The notes under the pieces were generated by a model that was not told the origin of the DNA, did not search any database, and saw only the letters and a program-made list of their open reading frames with translations. Position numbers and translations under genes: made by a program. Of a stretch of DNA of 64,000 bases, positions 8,415-16,806 are shown piece by piece. Each line of letters opens with the position of its first letter. Position 1 is the stretch's first letter. Location of the stretch: positions 186,001 to 250,000 of the forward strand of contig NZ_LMXH01000005.1 of the NCBI RefSeq assembly GCF_001541095.1, written 5' to 3'. Source of the DNA: Paenibacillus sp. FJAT-26967 (GTDB lineage: Bacteria > Bacillota > Bacilli > Paenibacillales > NBRC-103111).

Positions 8415-8443
8415 AACAAGTAAGATGCTGACTGCATATACTG
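8415..8443 (+). promoter_or_regulatory. Sigma-K/sigma-E-like promoter of the YheC/D gene
   Basis: AACA (8415-8418), a 16-base spacer and CATATACTG (8435-8443) fit a mother-cell promoter of sigma-K type; the -10 is also near the sigma-E pattern. The start of transcription would lie about 32 bases before the gene. Confidence 0.5.
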
Positions 8444-8483
8444 AAACGTAAAAAAGATGGACAGGGAGGGGGAGAACAGCCTA

Positions 8484-9233
8484 ATGGGAATCCGGTATCT
8501 GCGGAGCAAGTGGCTGAAAACTAAAGCGATTAATGGGGACAGTCTCGTGAACATCCACATTCCGGAAACGAAGAGATATACGAAGGATGTCCTCAGGGAC
8601 ATGCTGAATAAATACGGCATGGTGTACATTAAACCTGAAAGTGGTTCTCTTGGAATTGGTGTCATCAAAGTGGAAAGAATTCGGGGCATAAAGCCCGGAG
8701 GATGGACCTATAAATATCAGAAGGGACTCCGTAAAAAACAATTTCAGACGTACGGCGCTATGTACGATTCCATCGAGAAGGATAAGGCGCCTAAAAAATA
8801 TTTGGTTCAGAAAGGCATTCGTACTCTGAAGTATAACAAAAGATCTTTCGATATGAGAATCATGGTACAGCGTGATCGTTCCGGTATATGGAAAGTGACC
8901 GGTACGGTGTGCCGGTTATCCGCACCGGGCCGCATCGTGTCCAACGGAAGCCAAGGGGCTACCCTGCACACGTTGAAGCAGATGCTATCGCCTTATGCGG
9001 ATGGCGCCCGGTTAGCGGCTGTTACAAACAGGCTTGAGCGGCTGAGTATCCGGGTAGCCAAACAATATGCGCGCAACTACCGGTTTACACGTGAACTGGG
9101 GCTTGATGTAGCGCTGGACGCCCGTCTGTATCCCTGGATACTCGAAGTAAATACGACACCGCAAATAGCGCCTTTCAAAAATATAGATGTTCCCATGTAC
9201 AACCGGATCAAGGCTTTCCGCAAAATCAAATAA
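8484..9233 (+). CDS. YheC/YheD-family ATP-grasp protein, endospore coat-associated
   Basis: A 249-residue member of the YheC/YheD family, which has an ATP-grasp fold and in B. subtilis is tied to the spore coat. Visible family blocks are YIKPESGSLGIGVIKVER (ATP-grasp lysine and glycine loop), KKYLVQKGI, DMRIMVQRD and the C-terminal LGLDVALDARLYPWILEVNT, which carries the acidic metal/ATP ligands (D and E followed by N). The product is about the size of the core domain and lacks the N-terminal extension of longer relatives. The start at 8484 is preferred over 8457 because GGGAGGGGG lies at the right distance. The reaction catalysed by this family is not established. Confidence 0.85.
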   Translation: MGIRYLRSKWLKTKAINGDSLVNIHIPETKRYTKDVLRDMLNKYGMVYIKPESGSLGIGVIKVERIRGIKPGGWTYKYQKGLRKKQFQTYGAMYDSIEKDKAPKKYLVQKGIRTLKYNKRSFDMRIMVQRDRSGIWKVTGTVCRLSAPGRIVSNGSQGATLHTLKQMLSPYADGARLAAVTNRLERLSIRVAKQYARNYRFTRELGLDVALDARLYPWILEVNTTPQIAPFKNIDVPMYNRIKAFRKIK

Positions 9234-9243
9234 CTCCCGGTAA

Positions 9244-10611
9244 TCAGCCCTTCGGGAGTTTGATTTCAACCTGGGTGCCTTCTCCGATTTCACTCTGGAC
9301 AGTCAGGGTTCCGGCATGCAGCTTAACGATGCTTTCCGCAATGGCAAGTCCCAGCCCGACACCGCCGTTCTTCCGGCTGCGGGCTTTATCTACCCGGTAG
9401 AACCGGTCGAACAGCCGGGGAATGTCTTCTTTATCGATGCCGATCCCTTCATCGATGACAGCAATTCGGATGGAGCGAACTTCGTCCTGTGCATGGATTT
9501 GAATCGGTTTTTGACTGTATTTGACCGCATTGTCCAGAAGAATAATGAGAAGCTGTTTAATTTTCTCCGGATCACCAATCATCTTCATTTTACTGCCGTT
9601 ATCCGGCAACTGGAGCTTTACTTCCCGGTCGAATGTGAGCTGGATAGAGGCGGCTGTCGCTTGAAGGAGAGGACGCATTTCGAACTCCTTCCAGTCTACG
9701 CGCTGCCGCTCGTCGGAATCGGCTATGGTAAGCAGGCTTTTGGTCAATTCTCTAAGCCTTACGGATTCACTTAATATGGCTTCAATAGCTTCCTCACGAA
9801 GCTGCGGATCGTTGCTGGCCCAACGCTGGAGCAGTCTGGCATAGCTTTCGATGATGGTCAGCGGCGTCCGCAGCTCATGGGAGGCATCGGCAAGGAACTG
9901 CTTCTGCTGGTCAAAATGTTGTTCAAGCCTGCCGATCATCTCATTAAAGGTATGGCCAAGCTGTGCAATTTCATCTTTACTGCGGCTGGATTTTACCTCC
10001 AGTCTCTTGAACGTGCCGCTTTTCTGAATACTTTCCATGGTCTGGGCCAGCCGGTGAATAGGATTGAACACCAAGGTGGAGTAGATATAGCCGAAAATGA
10101 TCGACAGCACCAATGCGCCCAGAGTCGTATAAAAAAGAGCCAGGAAGAGCACTTGGACGTTATCATTCAAAATAACCAGCTTACGGGCAATTTCAAGTGT
10201 CGCGATCTGCCGCTCATCCTCGATGACAGGCGTCTGCACGTAGAGACAGAAGCCGTTATCGGTAGAAACCAGCTTGGAAGTCGGCGCGGTAGATGGAATA
10301 TATTTGGCCGGCCGCTGCAGCAGGGTTTCATCCGTATAAATTTCCTTCTGTACAGTAGAGTCCGGACCGATTAGACGGATGAGCTCATTAGCCACGAGAA
10401 AATCTTTGAGCAGGAACGGGTTCTCCCAGTATTCCGGGTGCTGGATAATATTCTCTTGAAGCAAGAGCTTGGCTGCCTTACGCTCAATGCTTTGGGTCTC
10501 ATTACGGGAATTGTTCTCGATAAACAGATAGTAGATGAAGAAATTGACTCCGAGCAGAATGAGGAAGAGCAGGGAAGTCTGCAGAAGGGCAAAACGAAAT
10601 TTAAGACTCAT
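9244..10611 (-). CDS. HAMP-domain sensor histidine kinase (ArlS/CssS type)
   Basis: A 455-residue membrane kinase. Transmembrane helices at about 8-30 and 155-177 flank an extracytoplasmic region of about 125 residues; HAMP follows at 178-230. The phosphorylated histidine is His245 in ADASHELRTPLTIIESY. ATPase motifs are N box (LDNAVKYS), G1 (DEGIGI), F box (LFDRFYRVDKAR) and G2 (GGVGLGLAI). AAAGGAGGCAGCTCCG precedes the ATG at 10611. Its first 11 bases overlap the end of the response regulator, so the two are coupled. It converges on the YheC/D gene with only 10 bases between them. Confidence 0.93.
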   Translation of the reverse strand: MSLKFRFALLQTSLLFLILLGVNFFIYYLFIENNSRNETQSIERKAAKLLLQENIIQHPEYWENPFLLKDFLVANELIRLIGPDSTVQKEIYTDETLLQRPAKYIPSTAPTSKLVSTDNGFCLYVQTPVIEDERQIATLEIARKLVILNDNVQVLFLALFYTTLGALVLSIIFGYIYSTLVFNPIHRLAQTMESIQKSGTFKRLEVKSSRSKDEIAQLGHTFNEMIGRLEQHFDQQKQFLADASHELRTPLTIIESYARLLQRWASNDPQLREEAIEAILSESVRLRELTKSLLTIADSDERQRVDWKEFEMRPLLQATAASIQLTFDREVKLQLPDNGSKMKMIGDPEKIKQLLIILLDNAVKYSQKPIQIHAQDEVRSIRIAVIDEGIGIDKEDIPRLFDRFYRVDKARSRKNGGVGLGLAIAESIVKLHAGTLTVQSEIGEGTQVEIKLPKG

Positions 10612-11299
10612 CGGAGCTGCCTCCTTTGATGAGATAGCCGACACCTCGGATCGTATGAATGACCTTCCCTGCAAAATTCTTCTCCAGCTTCTGCCGCAGG
10701 TAGCGGATGTACACATCTACGATGTTCGTATCGCCGACAAAATCGTATCCCCACACGTCGGAGATAATGTCCTCCCTCGATTTAACCGCTCCCTTGTTCT
10801 GGATCAGATATTGAAGCAGATCAAATTCCTTGGGCGTGAGTTCAATGACCTTGCCGCTGCGGGTCACTTCTCTGCTTTTCAAGTTCATGCTGATATCATC
10901 CGCCTGCAGAACTTCGCTGTCCCCCTGCGTCTGCGGGCCGGTCAGCCGGAGCAGGTTGCGGATCCGGGCCAGCAGTTCTTCGATAGCGAACGGCTTCGTT
11001 ACATAATCGTTGGCACCTTGATCAAGGCCGCTGACACGGTCAGGTACAGCATCCCGCGCAGTCAGCAGAATCACGGGTACTGCCGTCTGCTGGCGAAGGC
11101 GGCGCAGCACCTCAAGCCCGCTCAGCTCCGGCAGCATGATGTCCAGCAGGATCAGATCCCATGGCTCGGCCAGAGCCATCTCAAGTCCGGATCTGCCGTC
11201 TTCCGCCATGCTGACCTCGTAGCCTTCGTGCTGCAGTTCCAGCTGCAGGACGCGGGCGATTTTTGTCTCATCCTCAACCAACAAAATTTTGCTGCTCAT
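10601..11299 (-). CDS. OmpR-family response regulator
   Basis: A 232-residue receiver plus winged-helix regulator. Acidic pair ED at 10-11, phosphorylation site Asp53 in LLDIMLPELSG, conserved Lys in YVTKPF. The DNA-binding part shows LTPKEFDLLQYLIQNKGAV and the C-terminal VDVYIRYLRQKLE and TIRGVGYLI blocks. The start at 11299 has AGGAGGTG upstream; a longer frame from 11362 has no such site. It is the first gene of the pair, and the truncated matrixin gene diverges from it. Confidence 0.94.
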   Translation of the reverse strand: MSSKILLVEDETKIARVLQLELQHEGYEVSMAEDGRSGLEMALAEPWDLILLDIMLPELSGLEVLRRLRQQTAVPVILLTARDAVPDRVSGLDQGANDYVTKPFAIEELLARIRNLLRLTGPQTQGDSEVLQADDISMNLKSREVTRSGKVIELTPKEFDLLQYLIQNKGAVKSREDIISDVWGYDFVGDTNIVDVYIRYLRQKLEKNFAGKVIHTIRGVGYLIKGGSSDES

Positions 11300-11368
11300 C
11301 CCCCGCACACCTCCTGCATTTACAGGTAGTGTTTGTACAGGAGATGGATTCCATTCATACACAACTTA

Positions 11369-11396
11369 TTTACATTAACTGTATTTTTCATATAAT
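11369..11396 (+). promoter_or_regulatory. Sigma-A promoter of the matrixin-like gene
   Basis: TTTACA, a 16-base spacer and a perfect TATAAT, ending 21 bases before the start codon and followed by an AAAGGAG ribosome site. Confidence 0.7.
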
Positions 11397-11417
11397 AAAT
11401 ACACAAAGGAGTATTTT

Positions 11418-11930
11418 ATGAAAAAAATTAAAAACACATGTTTGTTGACGCTATGTTTATTTACTTGTATTCAATTTACCGCAGTTGCTGCCCCTTTAGT
11501 AAATAGCGAAGCTTTTCATGAAGGTTACCTGTTGTCGGGAGTTTCTAATGTAGGGTATTGGGAGGATCCAACAGTCAGTCAGATGGGATACAGTTATTTT
11601 ATGGCCAATGCCAGAGCAGATTATGCTGCCATAAGTAATGCCAATATTGGATTTATCAAAGCTTCTTCAGAAAGTGAGGCAGCTGTAAGATTTTACGCCA
11701 ACTGGTTTAATTATGATTGGTATGGTTCTATGGATGCTTACATGCTTGATGGAACAAAAGATCATACTCTCACACAAAAATGGTATAAATGCCATGTAAT
11801 AATGAATGATAAAACAATGACTCAAGAAGGATGGACTAATTCCGAAAAGCACAAAACTGCCCTCCATGAATTAGGGCATGTACTTTCATTAAAGCCGCCG
11901 GGACCCGGTGGATACGAAGACCAGCTATAA
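11418..11930 (+). pseudogene. Truncated secreted matrixin-like metalloprotease
   Basis: The product has a clear signal peptide (KKIKNTCLLTLCLFTCIQF, cleavage near AVAA at about residue 25) and a zinc-protease motif HELGHVLSL at about residue 151. Matrixins need HExxHxxGxxH followed by a Met-turn; here the sequence after HELGHVLSLK turns into PPGPGGYEDQL and stops, so the third zinc ligand and the rest of the fold are missing. The upstream promoter and ribosome site are intact. The DNA is AT-rich up to about base 11893, then changes character, and a different frame opens there. It is probably an inactive remnant formed by a deletion. Confidence 0.75.
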
Positions 11931-12027
11931 AAATGCGCAAAGCGAGTTTATGGGCGAGCAGGCGGAGCATTTTAACGCTTTAAAAAAGCAGGTGCTTGAA
12001 AAATTCCAGGAACAATTAACTGAATAA
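11893..12027 (+). pseudogene. C-terminal remnant of an unidentified gene
   Basis: A second frame opens immediately after the matrixin homology breaks off and ends at TAA 12025-12027. Its 40 or so residues (DPVDTKTSYKNAQSEFMGEQ then EHFNALKKQVLEKFQEQLTE) form a strongly amphipathic charged helix, unlike a matrixin. It has no start codon or ribosome site of its own except a GTG at 11908. It is best read as the 3' end of another gene joined to the protease fragment. The parent family was not recognised. The region after it has a weak hairpin (AGGGG/CCCCT) and a T-run at about 12034-12073 that may terminate transcription. Confidence 0.55.
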
Positions 12028-12101
12028 TTGCAGCAGGGGCGAAAGCTAATTAGTTTTTGTCCCCTCTTTTTTTAGGAGCATCACAACAAAAGGGAGCTTG
12101 C

Positions 12102-12135
12102 TTTACAAGCAATCAGATTACTAGTATACTGATAA
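12102..12135 (+). promoter_or_regulatory. wrbA promoter with MarR-type operator
   Basis: TTTACA (12102-12107), 17 bases, TATACT (12125-12130) form a sigma-A promoter. The spacer and -10 are covered by ATCAG (12112-12116), a 12-base centre, and CTGAT (12129-12133). The 24-base core differs at only four positions from the element over the marR promoter and sits in the same register with the -10, so both are probably bound by the same regulator. Confidence 0.75.
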
Positions 12136-12205
12136 TCGGAAGTTAAATAAATTTGCATAGCCTTGGAGAACTTAACAACTAGAAATCTAGAAGGAGTGGT
12201 TTACA

Positions 12206-12823
12206 TTGACGAACACCAAGGTAGCTGTTATTTATTATAGTTCGACAGGCACAAACTACAAGCTGGCCCAGTGGGCTGTTGAAGGTGCGAAAGCAGCAGG
12301 AGCGGAAGTTAAACTTCTGAAAGTTCCCGAGCTGGCTCCGGCTGCAGCCATTGATTCGAACCCTGCATGGCGCAAACACGTAGATGAGACGAAAGATGTT
12401 CCGGAGGTCACACATGCGGACCTGGAATGGGCGGACTCTTTTATTTTCAGTATTCCGACAAGATTCGGTAACGTACCCAGCCAAGTGAAGCAGTTCATTG
12501 ATACTGCCGGCGGTCTATGGGCACAAGGCAAACTGCTGAACAAGGTTGTCAGCGCCATGTCTTCGGCTCAGAATCTGCACGGCGGACAAGAGCAGACGAT
12601 CCTTTCCCTTTATACGACGATGTATCACTGGGGAACGATTGTCGTAGCGCCAAGCTACGGGGATCCCTCTACGTTTGCTGCCGGAGGCAACCCTTACGGT
12701 ACAAGCGTAACGATCGATGGAGAGGGGAATATGAAAGAAGACGTGGAAGCAGCGGTGAAATACCAGGCTAAACGTACAGCCACGGTCGCTTCTTATGTAA
12801 AAGCAGGCCTGGAAGGCAAGTAA
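12206..12823 (+). CDS. wrbA: WrbA-like NAD(P)H:quinone oxidoreductase (flavodoxin fold)
   Basis: A 205-residue flavoprotein that reduces quinones by two electrons and so avoids semiquinone radicals. The N-terminal FMN phosphate loop is IYYSSTGTNYKLAQ; later family blocks are FSIPTRFGNVPSQVKQFID, the GxWAQGKLLNKV segment and the FMN-binding HGGQEQTILSLYTTMYHWG. The start is TTG at 12206, with GAAGGAGTGG six bases away. It stands in front of a MarR regulator with which it shares an operator, which fits a response to quinones or electrophiles. The family is certain; the physiological substrate is not. Confidence 0.92.
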   Translation: MTNTKVAVIYYSSTGTNYKLAQWAVEGAKAAGAEVKLLKVPELAPAAAIDSNPAWRKHVDETKDVPEVTHADLEWADSFIFSIPTRFGNVPSQVKQFIDTAGGLWAQGKLLNKVVSAMSSAQNLHGGQEQTILSLYTTMYHWGTIVVAPSYGDPSTFAAGGNPYGTSVTIDGEGNMKEDVEAAVKYQAKRTATVASYVKAGLEGK

Positions 12824-12909
12824 CAGGACTGCGGGGGTATGTAAAATACCCTCCATCCTCTTCTGTTCATGCGGTAGTCGTGCAGAATGTATCCTCTCTC
12901 GGCGGGACA

Positions 12910-12944
12910 TTGACACGTTATCAGATTACACCTACACTGATAAC
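12910..12944 (+). promoter_or_regulatory. marR promoter with palindromic operator
   Basis: TTGACA (12910-12915), 17 bases and TACACT (12933-12938) form a sigma-A promoter 35 bases before the marR start. Over its spacer and -10 lies GTTATCAG (12917-12924), 12 bases, CTGATAAC (12937-12944), a perfect 8-bp inverted repeat. The same core is found over the wrbA promoter. This placement would block RNA polymerase, suggesting autorepression by the MarR protein. Confidence 0.8.
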
Positions 12945-12972
12945 AATACTCACAAGAGATGAGGTTTTTATT

Positions 12973-13443
12973 GTGGACAAAAGATGGTTTACAGACGAGA
13001 ACACCGTAAGCCTGCTCATATGGCTGAGACTAGTCCGGTTCTACCAGCGGAGCAATCAGCTTTCTAACGATTATCTGGAGCAGTACGGAATTACCGTCAA
13101 TCAGTTTGATACATTGGCTCAGATCTTAGTTCATCAGCCTGTTACTCAAATGGAACTGGCCGAGCACATGATGATCACCCGTGGCGGGGTTTCCCACATG
13201 CTGAGCCGGTTGGAGCAGCAGGGCTTTATCAGCCGCAAACAAGACTGGAAAGTTAAGTACATTTCACTTACGGATAAAGGCAGAACACTGATCGAAAAAA
13301 TCATGCCTCTGCAATCCGATTTCCAGGCCTCGATGTTCAGCGATGTTCTGAATGATGAGGAACAACAGCAACTGCACGAGATGATGAAGAAGATCCATAA
13401 ACATAGCCTGAAGAAAACAATCCCGCAAATGGAGGAAGAATAG
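12973..13443 (+). CDS. MarR-family transcriptional regulator
   Basis: A 156-residue winged-helix regulator. The core runs from TQMELAEHMMITRGGVSHML (helix-turn-helix, about 58-77) to RLEQQGFISRKQDWKVKYIS (wing), with dimer helices at both ends. GTG at 12973 is the likely start since it lies correctly after the promoter; the in-frame ATG at 12880 lies upstream of that promoter and operator. MarR proteins of this type often sense quinones or oxidants. There is no Cys in the visible sequence, so a thiol switch like YodB is unlikely and direct ligand binding is more probable. Pirin follows 55 bases downstream, apparently in the same transcript. Confidence 0.9.
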   Translation: MDKRWFTDENTVSLLIWLRLVRFYQRSNQLSNDYLEQYGITVNQFDTLAQILVHQPVTQMELAEHMMITRGGVSHMLSRLEQQGFISRKQDWKVKYISLTDKGRTLIEKIMPLQSDFQASMFSDVLNDEEQQQLHEMMKKIHKHSLKKTIPQMEEE

Positions 13444-13498
13444 CGTTCAGTGCGGTGCGGGAATGAAAATACCTGTTGAAGGGAAAGGGCTGATTAAG

Positions 13499-14344
13499 AT
13501 GAATATACAATCCGGCAAACGAAACATTGCAGAGGTTAAAACTATAAAGCTGGAGCAAATAAGCCATGTTCATACGGCAGGGCCTGTTATGGAGCCCGGA
13601 TACTGGAGTAAATTCGATCCGTTCCTTCTTATGATGGAGGATAAATTCCGTAAGGGTGCCTTTGACGTCCATCCTCACAGAGGAATCGAGACCGTCACCT
13701 ACGTGATTGACGGACAGCTCGAGCATTATGACAGCAGCACCGGTGACGGGGGTGTTCTAATGCCTGGAGATGTGCAGTGGATGACGGCCGGGAGCGGGGT
13801 CGTACACAATGAGGTCCCATCCGAAGGTATAACGGCACACACGCTGCAGCTCTGGGTTAATCTGCCAAGAGAGCAGAAGATGTCAGCACCTCGCTATCAG
13901 AATATGAAAAGCAGTGAGATGCCGGTAAGAGAAGAGGAAGGAGTCCTAATCCGCGTCTTCTCAGGCTCATCCGGGGGCGTAACTTCGCCAACCTTGAATC
14001 ATGTGCCTGTTACGATGGTCGAAATGCTAATAGAGCCAGGAAAGACGGTCAGCCAAGATCTGCCCGGCAGTTATAAAGGCCTTATTTATATTCTGGAAGG
14101 CCGTGGTATGTTTGGCGCTAATCAGGTAGAAGGGTCCAAGGGTCAGGCACTCTTTTTTGGAGAAGATACCGAGGGGGAAGAGACCGAAATGGAGCTGACC
14201 GCCAAGGAAGCGCTGCGTCTGCTGCTCTATGCGGGTCAACCGCTCAGAGAGCCTGTTGTTGCCCGCGGACCGTTCGTTATGAATACGGAAGAGGAGATTT
14301 ATCAAGCGTATTCGGAGTACCGGAGCGGGACCTTTTTAAAGTGA
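13499..14344 (+). CDS. Pirin-family bicupin protein
   Basis: A 281-residue two-cupin protein. The N-terminal cupin has the pirin signature FDVHPHRGIETVTYVIDGQL, with the metal-binding His pair, and DVQWMTAGSGVVHNEV, with the third His and Glu ligands. The C-terminal cupin (about 185-275) has weaker metal residues. Bacterial pirins include quercetin 2,3-dioxygenases and redox-sensing regulators. ATG at 13499 follows AAAGGG; an upstream start at 13463 is weaker. The position behind marR suggests control by the same operator, together with wrbA. Confidence 0.9.
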   Translation: MNIQSGKRNIAEVKTIKLEQISHVHTAGPVMEPGYWSKFDPFLLMMEDKFRKGAFDVHPHRGIETVTYVIDGQLEHYDSSTGDGGVLMPGDVQWMTAGSGVVHNEVPSEGITAHTLQLWVNLPREQKMSAPRYQNMKSSEMPVREEEGVLIRVFSGSSGGVTSPTLNHVPVTMVEMLIEPGKTVSQDLPGSYKGLIYILEGRGMFGANQVEGSKGQALFFGEDTEGEETEMELTAKEALRLLLYAGQPLREPVVARGPFVMNTEEEIYQAYSEYRSGTFLK

Positions 14345-14715
14345 AAAAATTGCAGGAATAAGGCTACGTTCTTTGCACTATCAATTTACTAATAAATCGT
14401 AATGAATGTGCTGCGGTCCGATTTCCCGTCAGGCCGAGGAATTCAGTCCGTTGGGATCAACATAAGATAGGATGCGGATCGAGTAGAGCGGCGCATTGGA
14501 ATTTGGAAATAAAAGTAGCTTGTTATGTCATGCACACAAAGAGCATAATAGCAAAGGACGTTTAGTGAACATTGCTAGCGATGATAGAACAATGAATACA
14601 ACCAATGGCTCCATGCCTGTTGACGAGGTAAAGTCGGAAGAACCCGGCTTGTCACAGGTATGGAGCTTCCTCTTGAGAGAGGATATTACGCAAAATAAGG
14701 GGTAGGGAAGACATC
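14345..14715 (+). other. Intergenic leader before the MFS gene, no identified element
   Basis: 371 bases without a convincing gene. An open frame at 14496-14705 (69 codons) lacks a ribosome site and coding character. I looked for T-box, SAM and other riboswitch signatures and saw none. GGGGTAGGG lies directly upstream of the MFS start. Confidence 0.4.
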
Positions 14716-15978
14716 ATGAGCGAGAACAGAAGAAGCTTTCATTTTGCGTGGATCGTATTAATCGGATTGTCCATTATGGCCGGATTCGCCAGAGGCGGGA
14801 TTAACACGGCAGGAGGGTTGTTCCTGACTCCGGTATCCCAGGATTTAAAGATCGGAATGGGGAGCTTAACGCTTTACTTTAGTATTTCGGCGCTGGTGAT
14901 TTTAATCTTCCTGCCGCTTGCAGGAAAGATGATGGCCAAGTATGAAATTAAATTCTTATTAATCATAGCCACTATTCTGCAGGCGGGATCATTTGCTATG
15001 TTCGGGTTTATGAACTCTGTCTGGGGCTGGTACATTTTCTCCATACCTATGGCGATCGGTTCCATTTTCGTTGCGCAAATGGCTGGTCCGGTGTTGATTA
15101 ACAACTGGTTCAAAAAAAGTAACGGCTTGGCGATAGGAATTATGATGGCTGCTGTCGGTATGTTTGGAGCGGTGCTGCAGCCTCTGGCTGGTAATCTTAT
15201 TGCCAGTGAGGGCTGGAGAAGCACCTATAAGATATTGGGGGTATTGGTCATAGCTGTTGTGGTTCCCGTCATTCTATTAACCATACGAAAGTCACCCCGG
15301 GACAAGGGCTTGCAGCCTTATGGCGGTGAGGTTGAATCTACTGGAGATCAAGATGCAGTCTCTTTCGATGAAAGAGGGGTTACAGCTGCTGTAGCAAGAA
15401 AATCTTCTGCATTTTACGCTCTCGTTCTCTTTTTCTTCTTGATTACCTCCGTAGGCAGCTTTGCCCCGCATGTCGGTCCCTTTGCCATGGGACTCGGGTA
15501 TGACGTTCAATTTGCAGGGAATGTAATGGGCTTCTTTATGCTCGGCTTGTTAATAGGTTCCTTAACGTTTGGTTTCATGAGCGATAAAATCGGCGCCAAA
15601 AATACGGCCATATTTGCAATGCTAACGGGTCTGGTCGCAGTGGCCTTGTTAATTATGCTTGCTACAAACCCGCTTGTGTTCCGGATAGGAATCGGTATCT
15701 ATGGTTTCGTTACAGCTTCCATTGGTGTTCTGGGTCCGCTGTTAACCTCGGCTGTATTTGGAAACAGAGAATATAGTCAAATCTATGCAACTGCAGCGAT
15801 CGGGCTGGCTGTTGCGGGTATTGTAGCCCTTCCGGCATATGGATTTGTTTATGATATGGCTGGAAGCTACACACCGGTGTTGTATACGATTGCGGTCATG
15901 CTGATCTTGAATATCGGCGCCGTTATCTTTGCTTTCAGAGGGAAGAAGAAGCTTGAGCAAGAAGGATTGTGGAACTGA
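14716..15978 (+). CDS. MFS transporter, oxalate/formate antiporter-like (OFA) family
   Basis: A 420-residue protein with 12 predicted transmembrane helices and the N- and C-domain MFS layout: an N-terminal GGINTAGGLFLTPVSQDL, GKMMAKYEIKF after helix 2 (variant of the G-x-x-x-D/E-R/K motif A), and SDKIGAKNTAIFAM after helix 8. The closest family in overall pattern is OFA, with NNWFKKSNGLAIGIMMAAVG in helices 4-5. The substrate is probably a small carboxylate, though this is a guess. It is followed by a terminator. Confidence 0.85.
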   Translation: MSENRRSFHFAWIVLIGLSIMAGFARGGINTAGGLFLTPVSQDLKIGMGSLTLYFSISALVILIFLPLAGKMMAKYEIKFLLIIATILQAGSFAMFGFMNSVWGWYIFSIPMAIGSIFVAQMAGPVLINNWFKKSNGLAIGIMMAAVGMFGAVLQPLAGNLIASEGWRSTYKILGVLVIAVVVPVILLTIRKSPRDKGLQPYGGEVESTGDQDAVSFDERGVTAAVARKSSAFYALVLFFFLITSVGSFAPHVGPFAMGLGYDVQFAGNVMGFFMLGLLIGSLTFGFMSDKIGAKNTAIFAMLTGLVAVALLIMLATNPLVFRIGIGIYGFVTASIGVLGPLLTSAVFGNREYSQIYATAAIGLAVAGIVALPAYGFVYDMAGSYTPVLYTIAVMLILNIGAVIFAFRGKKKLEQEGLWN

Positions 15979-16002
15979 TAAGCATGTTTTCTTTATAAAA
16001 GG

Positions 16003-16045
16003 ATGCCGCCGGCTGCGCTTTTGCGTATGCGGACGGCATTTTTAT
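16003..16045 (+). terminator. Terminator after the MFS gene
   Basis: ATGCCGCC... pairs with ...GGACGGCAT around a 20-base loop containing an inner GCGC/GCGT pairing, followed by TTTTTATTT. Confidence 0.7.
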
Positions 16046-16108
16046 TTACGTTGGGTCAGCAACTTCCCACGGATTTACGCGTCCCACTTCATGGAAAGGG
16101 TGAACCGT

Positions 16109-16711
16109 ATGAAGTCGTATGTACGATTTATTTCATTAATGACCGTAATGTTTTCACTGAGCGCTTGCTATAGCATCCGGCAAGAGGCTGTTGAGAAGAC
16201 TGTGCTCACATCCAATCTGGATATCGCTTCTTATGAAAAGAACGAATTGGTTCTGGATGCGGATGTCATCGCCGAAGGGAAGGTCATCTCCAAAGAAGTA
16301 CAGAAAGATTTTGAAGGCTTTCCTGCGACAGACACCAAGATAAAAATGACTAAGGTATATAAAGGAAGTCCGGAACAAGAGGTCGAGGTTCGCGTCCGGG
16401 GCGGTGAGCTTGGTGATGTCATTTATAAATTTGAAGAAGAAGATGCAATTCCGACTTTTCGAGAAGGAGAGCGAGTCTTCTTATTTCTTACGAGCAATAA
16501 GGGAAGCCGTACCGATAAGAATGACTTCGATTACTTTGTGGTCGGTCTATATCAAGGGAAATTCAGTGAAGTAGACGGGAAGTTGAAAAACAAAAAGTTT
16601 GAATTTGACTTAAATACGTTTCCACAGGAACTCCAAGCACTAGAAGAATTCAACAAGACGAATAAGATCCGAACAAACACTCTTCCCGAAGGTCAGGAAA
16701 GCAAAATATAA
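16109..16711 (+). CDS. Small lipoprotein of unknown function
   Basis: A 200-residue protein with a lipoprotein signal: hydrophobic stretch then LSAC with the lipidated Cys at residue 20. The ATG at 16109 follows GAAAGGGTG; the frame is open further upstream but that part overlaps the MFS end. The mature part has an OB- or TIMP-like beta pattern (VIAEGKVISKEV, TDTKIKMTKVYKGSPEQEVEVRVRGGE, GERVFLFL), which resembles small Bacillales proteins annotated only as hypothetical. It is likely anchored on the outer face of the membrane; its role is unknown. Confidence 0.75.
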   Translation: MKSYVRFISLMTVMFSLSACYSIRQEAVEKTVLTSNLDIASYEKNELVLDADVIAEGKVISKEVQKDFEGFPATDTKIKMTKVYKGSPEQEVEVRVRGGELGDVIYKFEEEDAIPTFREGERVFLFLTSNKGSRTDKNDFDYFVVGLYQGKFSEVDGKLKNKKFEFDLNTFPQELQALEEFNKTNKIRTNTLPEGQESKI

Positions 16712-16753
16712 CTTCGGATGAGAGAATGGGAAATCTGATTGTTCAATAGAACG

Positions 16754-16800
16754 AGATGCCGGTCAACAGTAGTCTGAAACTGCCCGCGGCATCTTTTTTG
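16754..16800. terminator. Terminator between convergent genes
   Basis: Perfect 8-bp stem AGATGCCG (16754-16761) and CGGCATCT (16787-16794) with a long loop, followed by a T-run on the plus strand. It serves the lipoprotein gene; the TauE gene ends just beyond on the other strand. Confidence 0.75.
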
Positions 16801-16806
16801 TGTTCA

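Noticed and set aside
14496-14705. A 69-codon frame before the MFS gene
   Set aside because: No ribosome site, no recognisable fold, and coding character weak.
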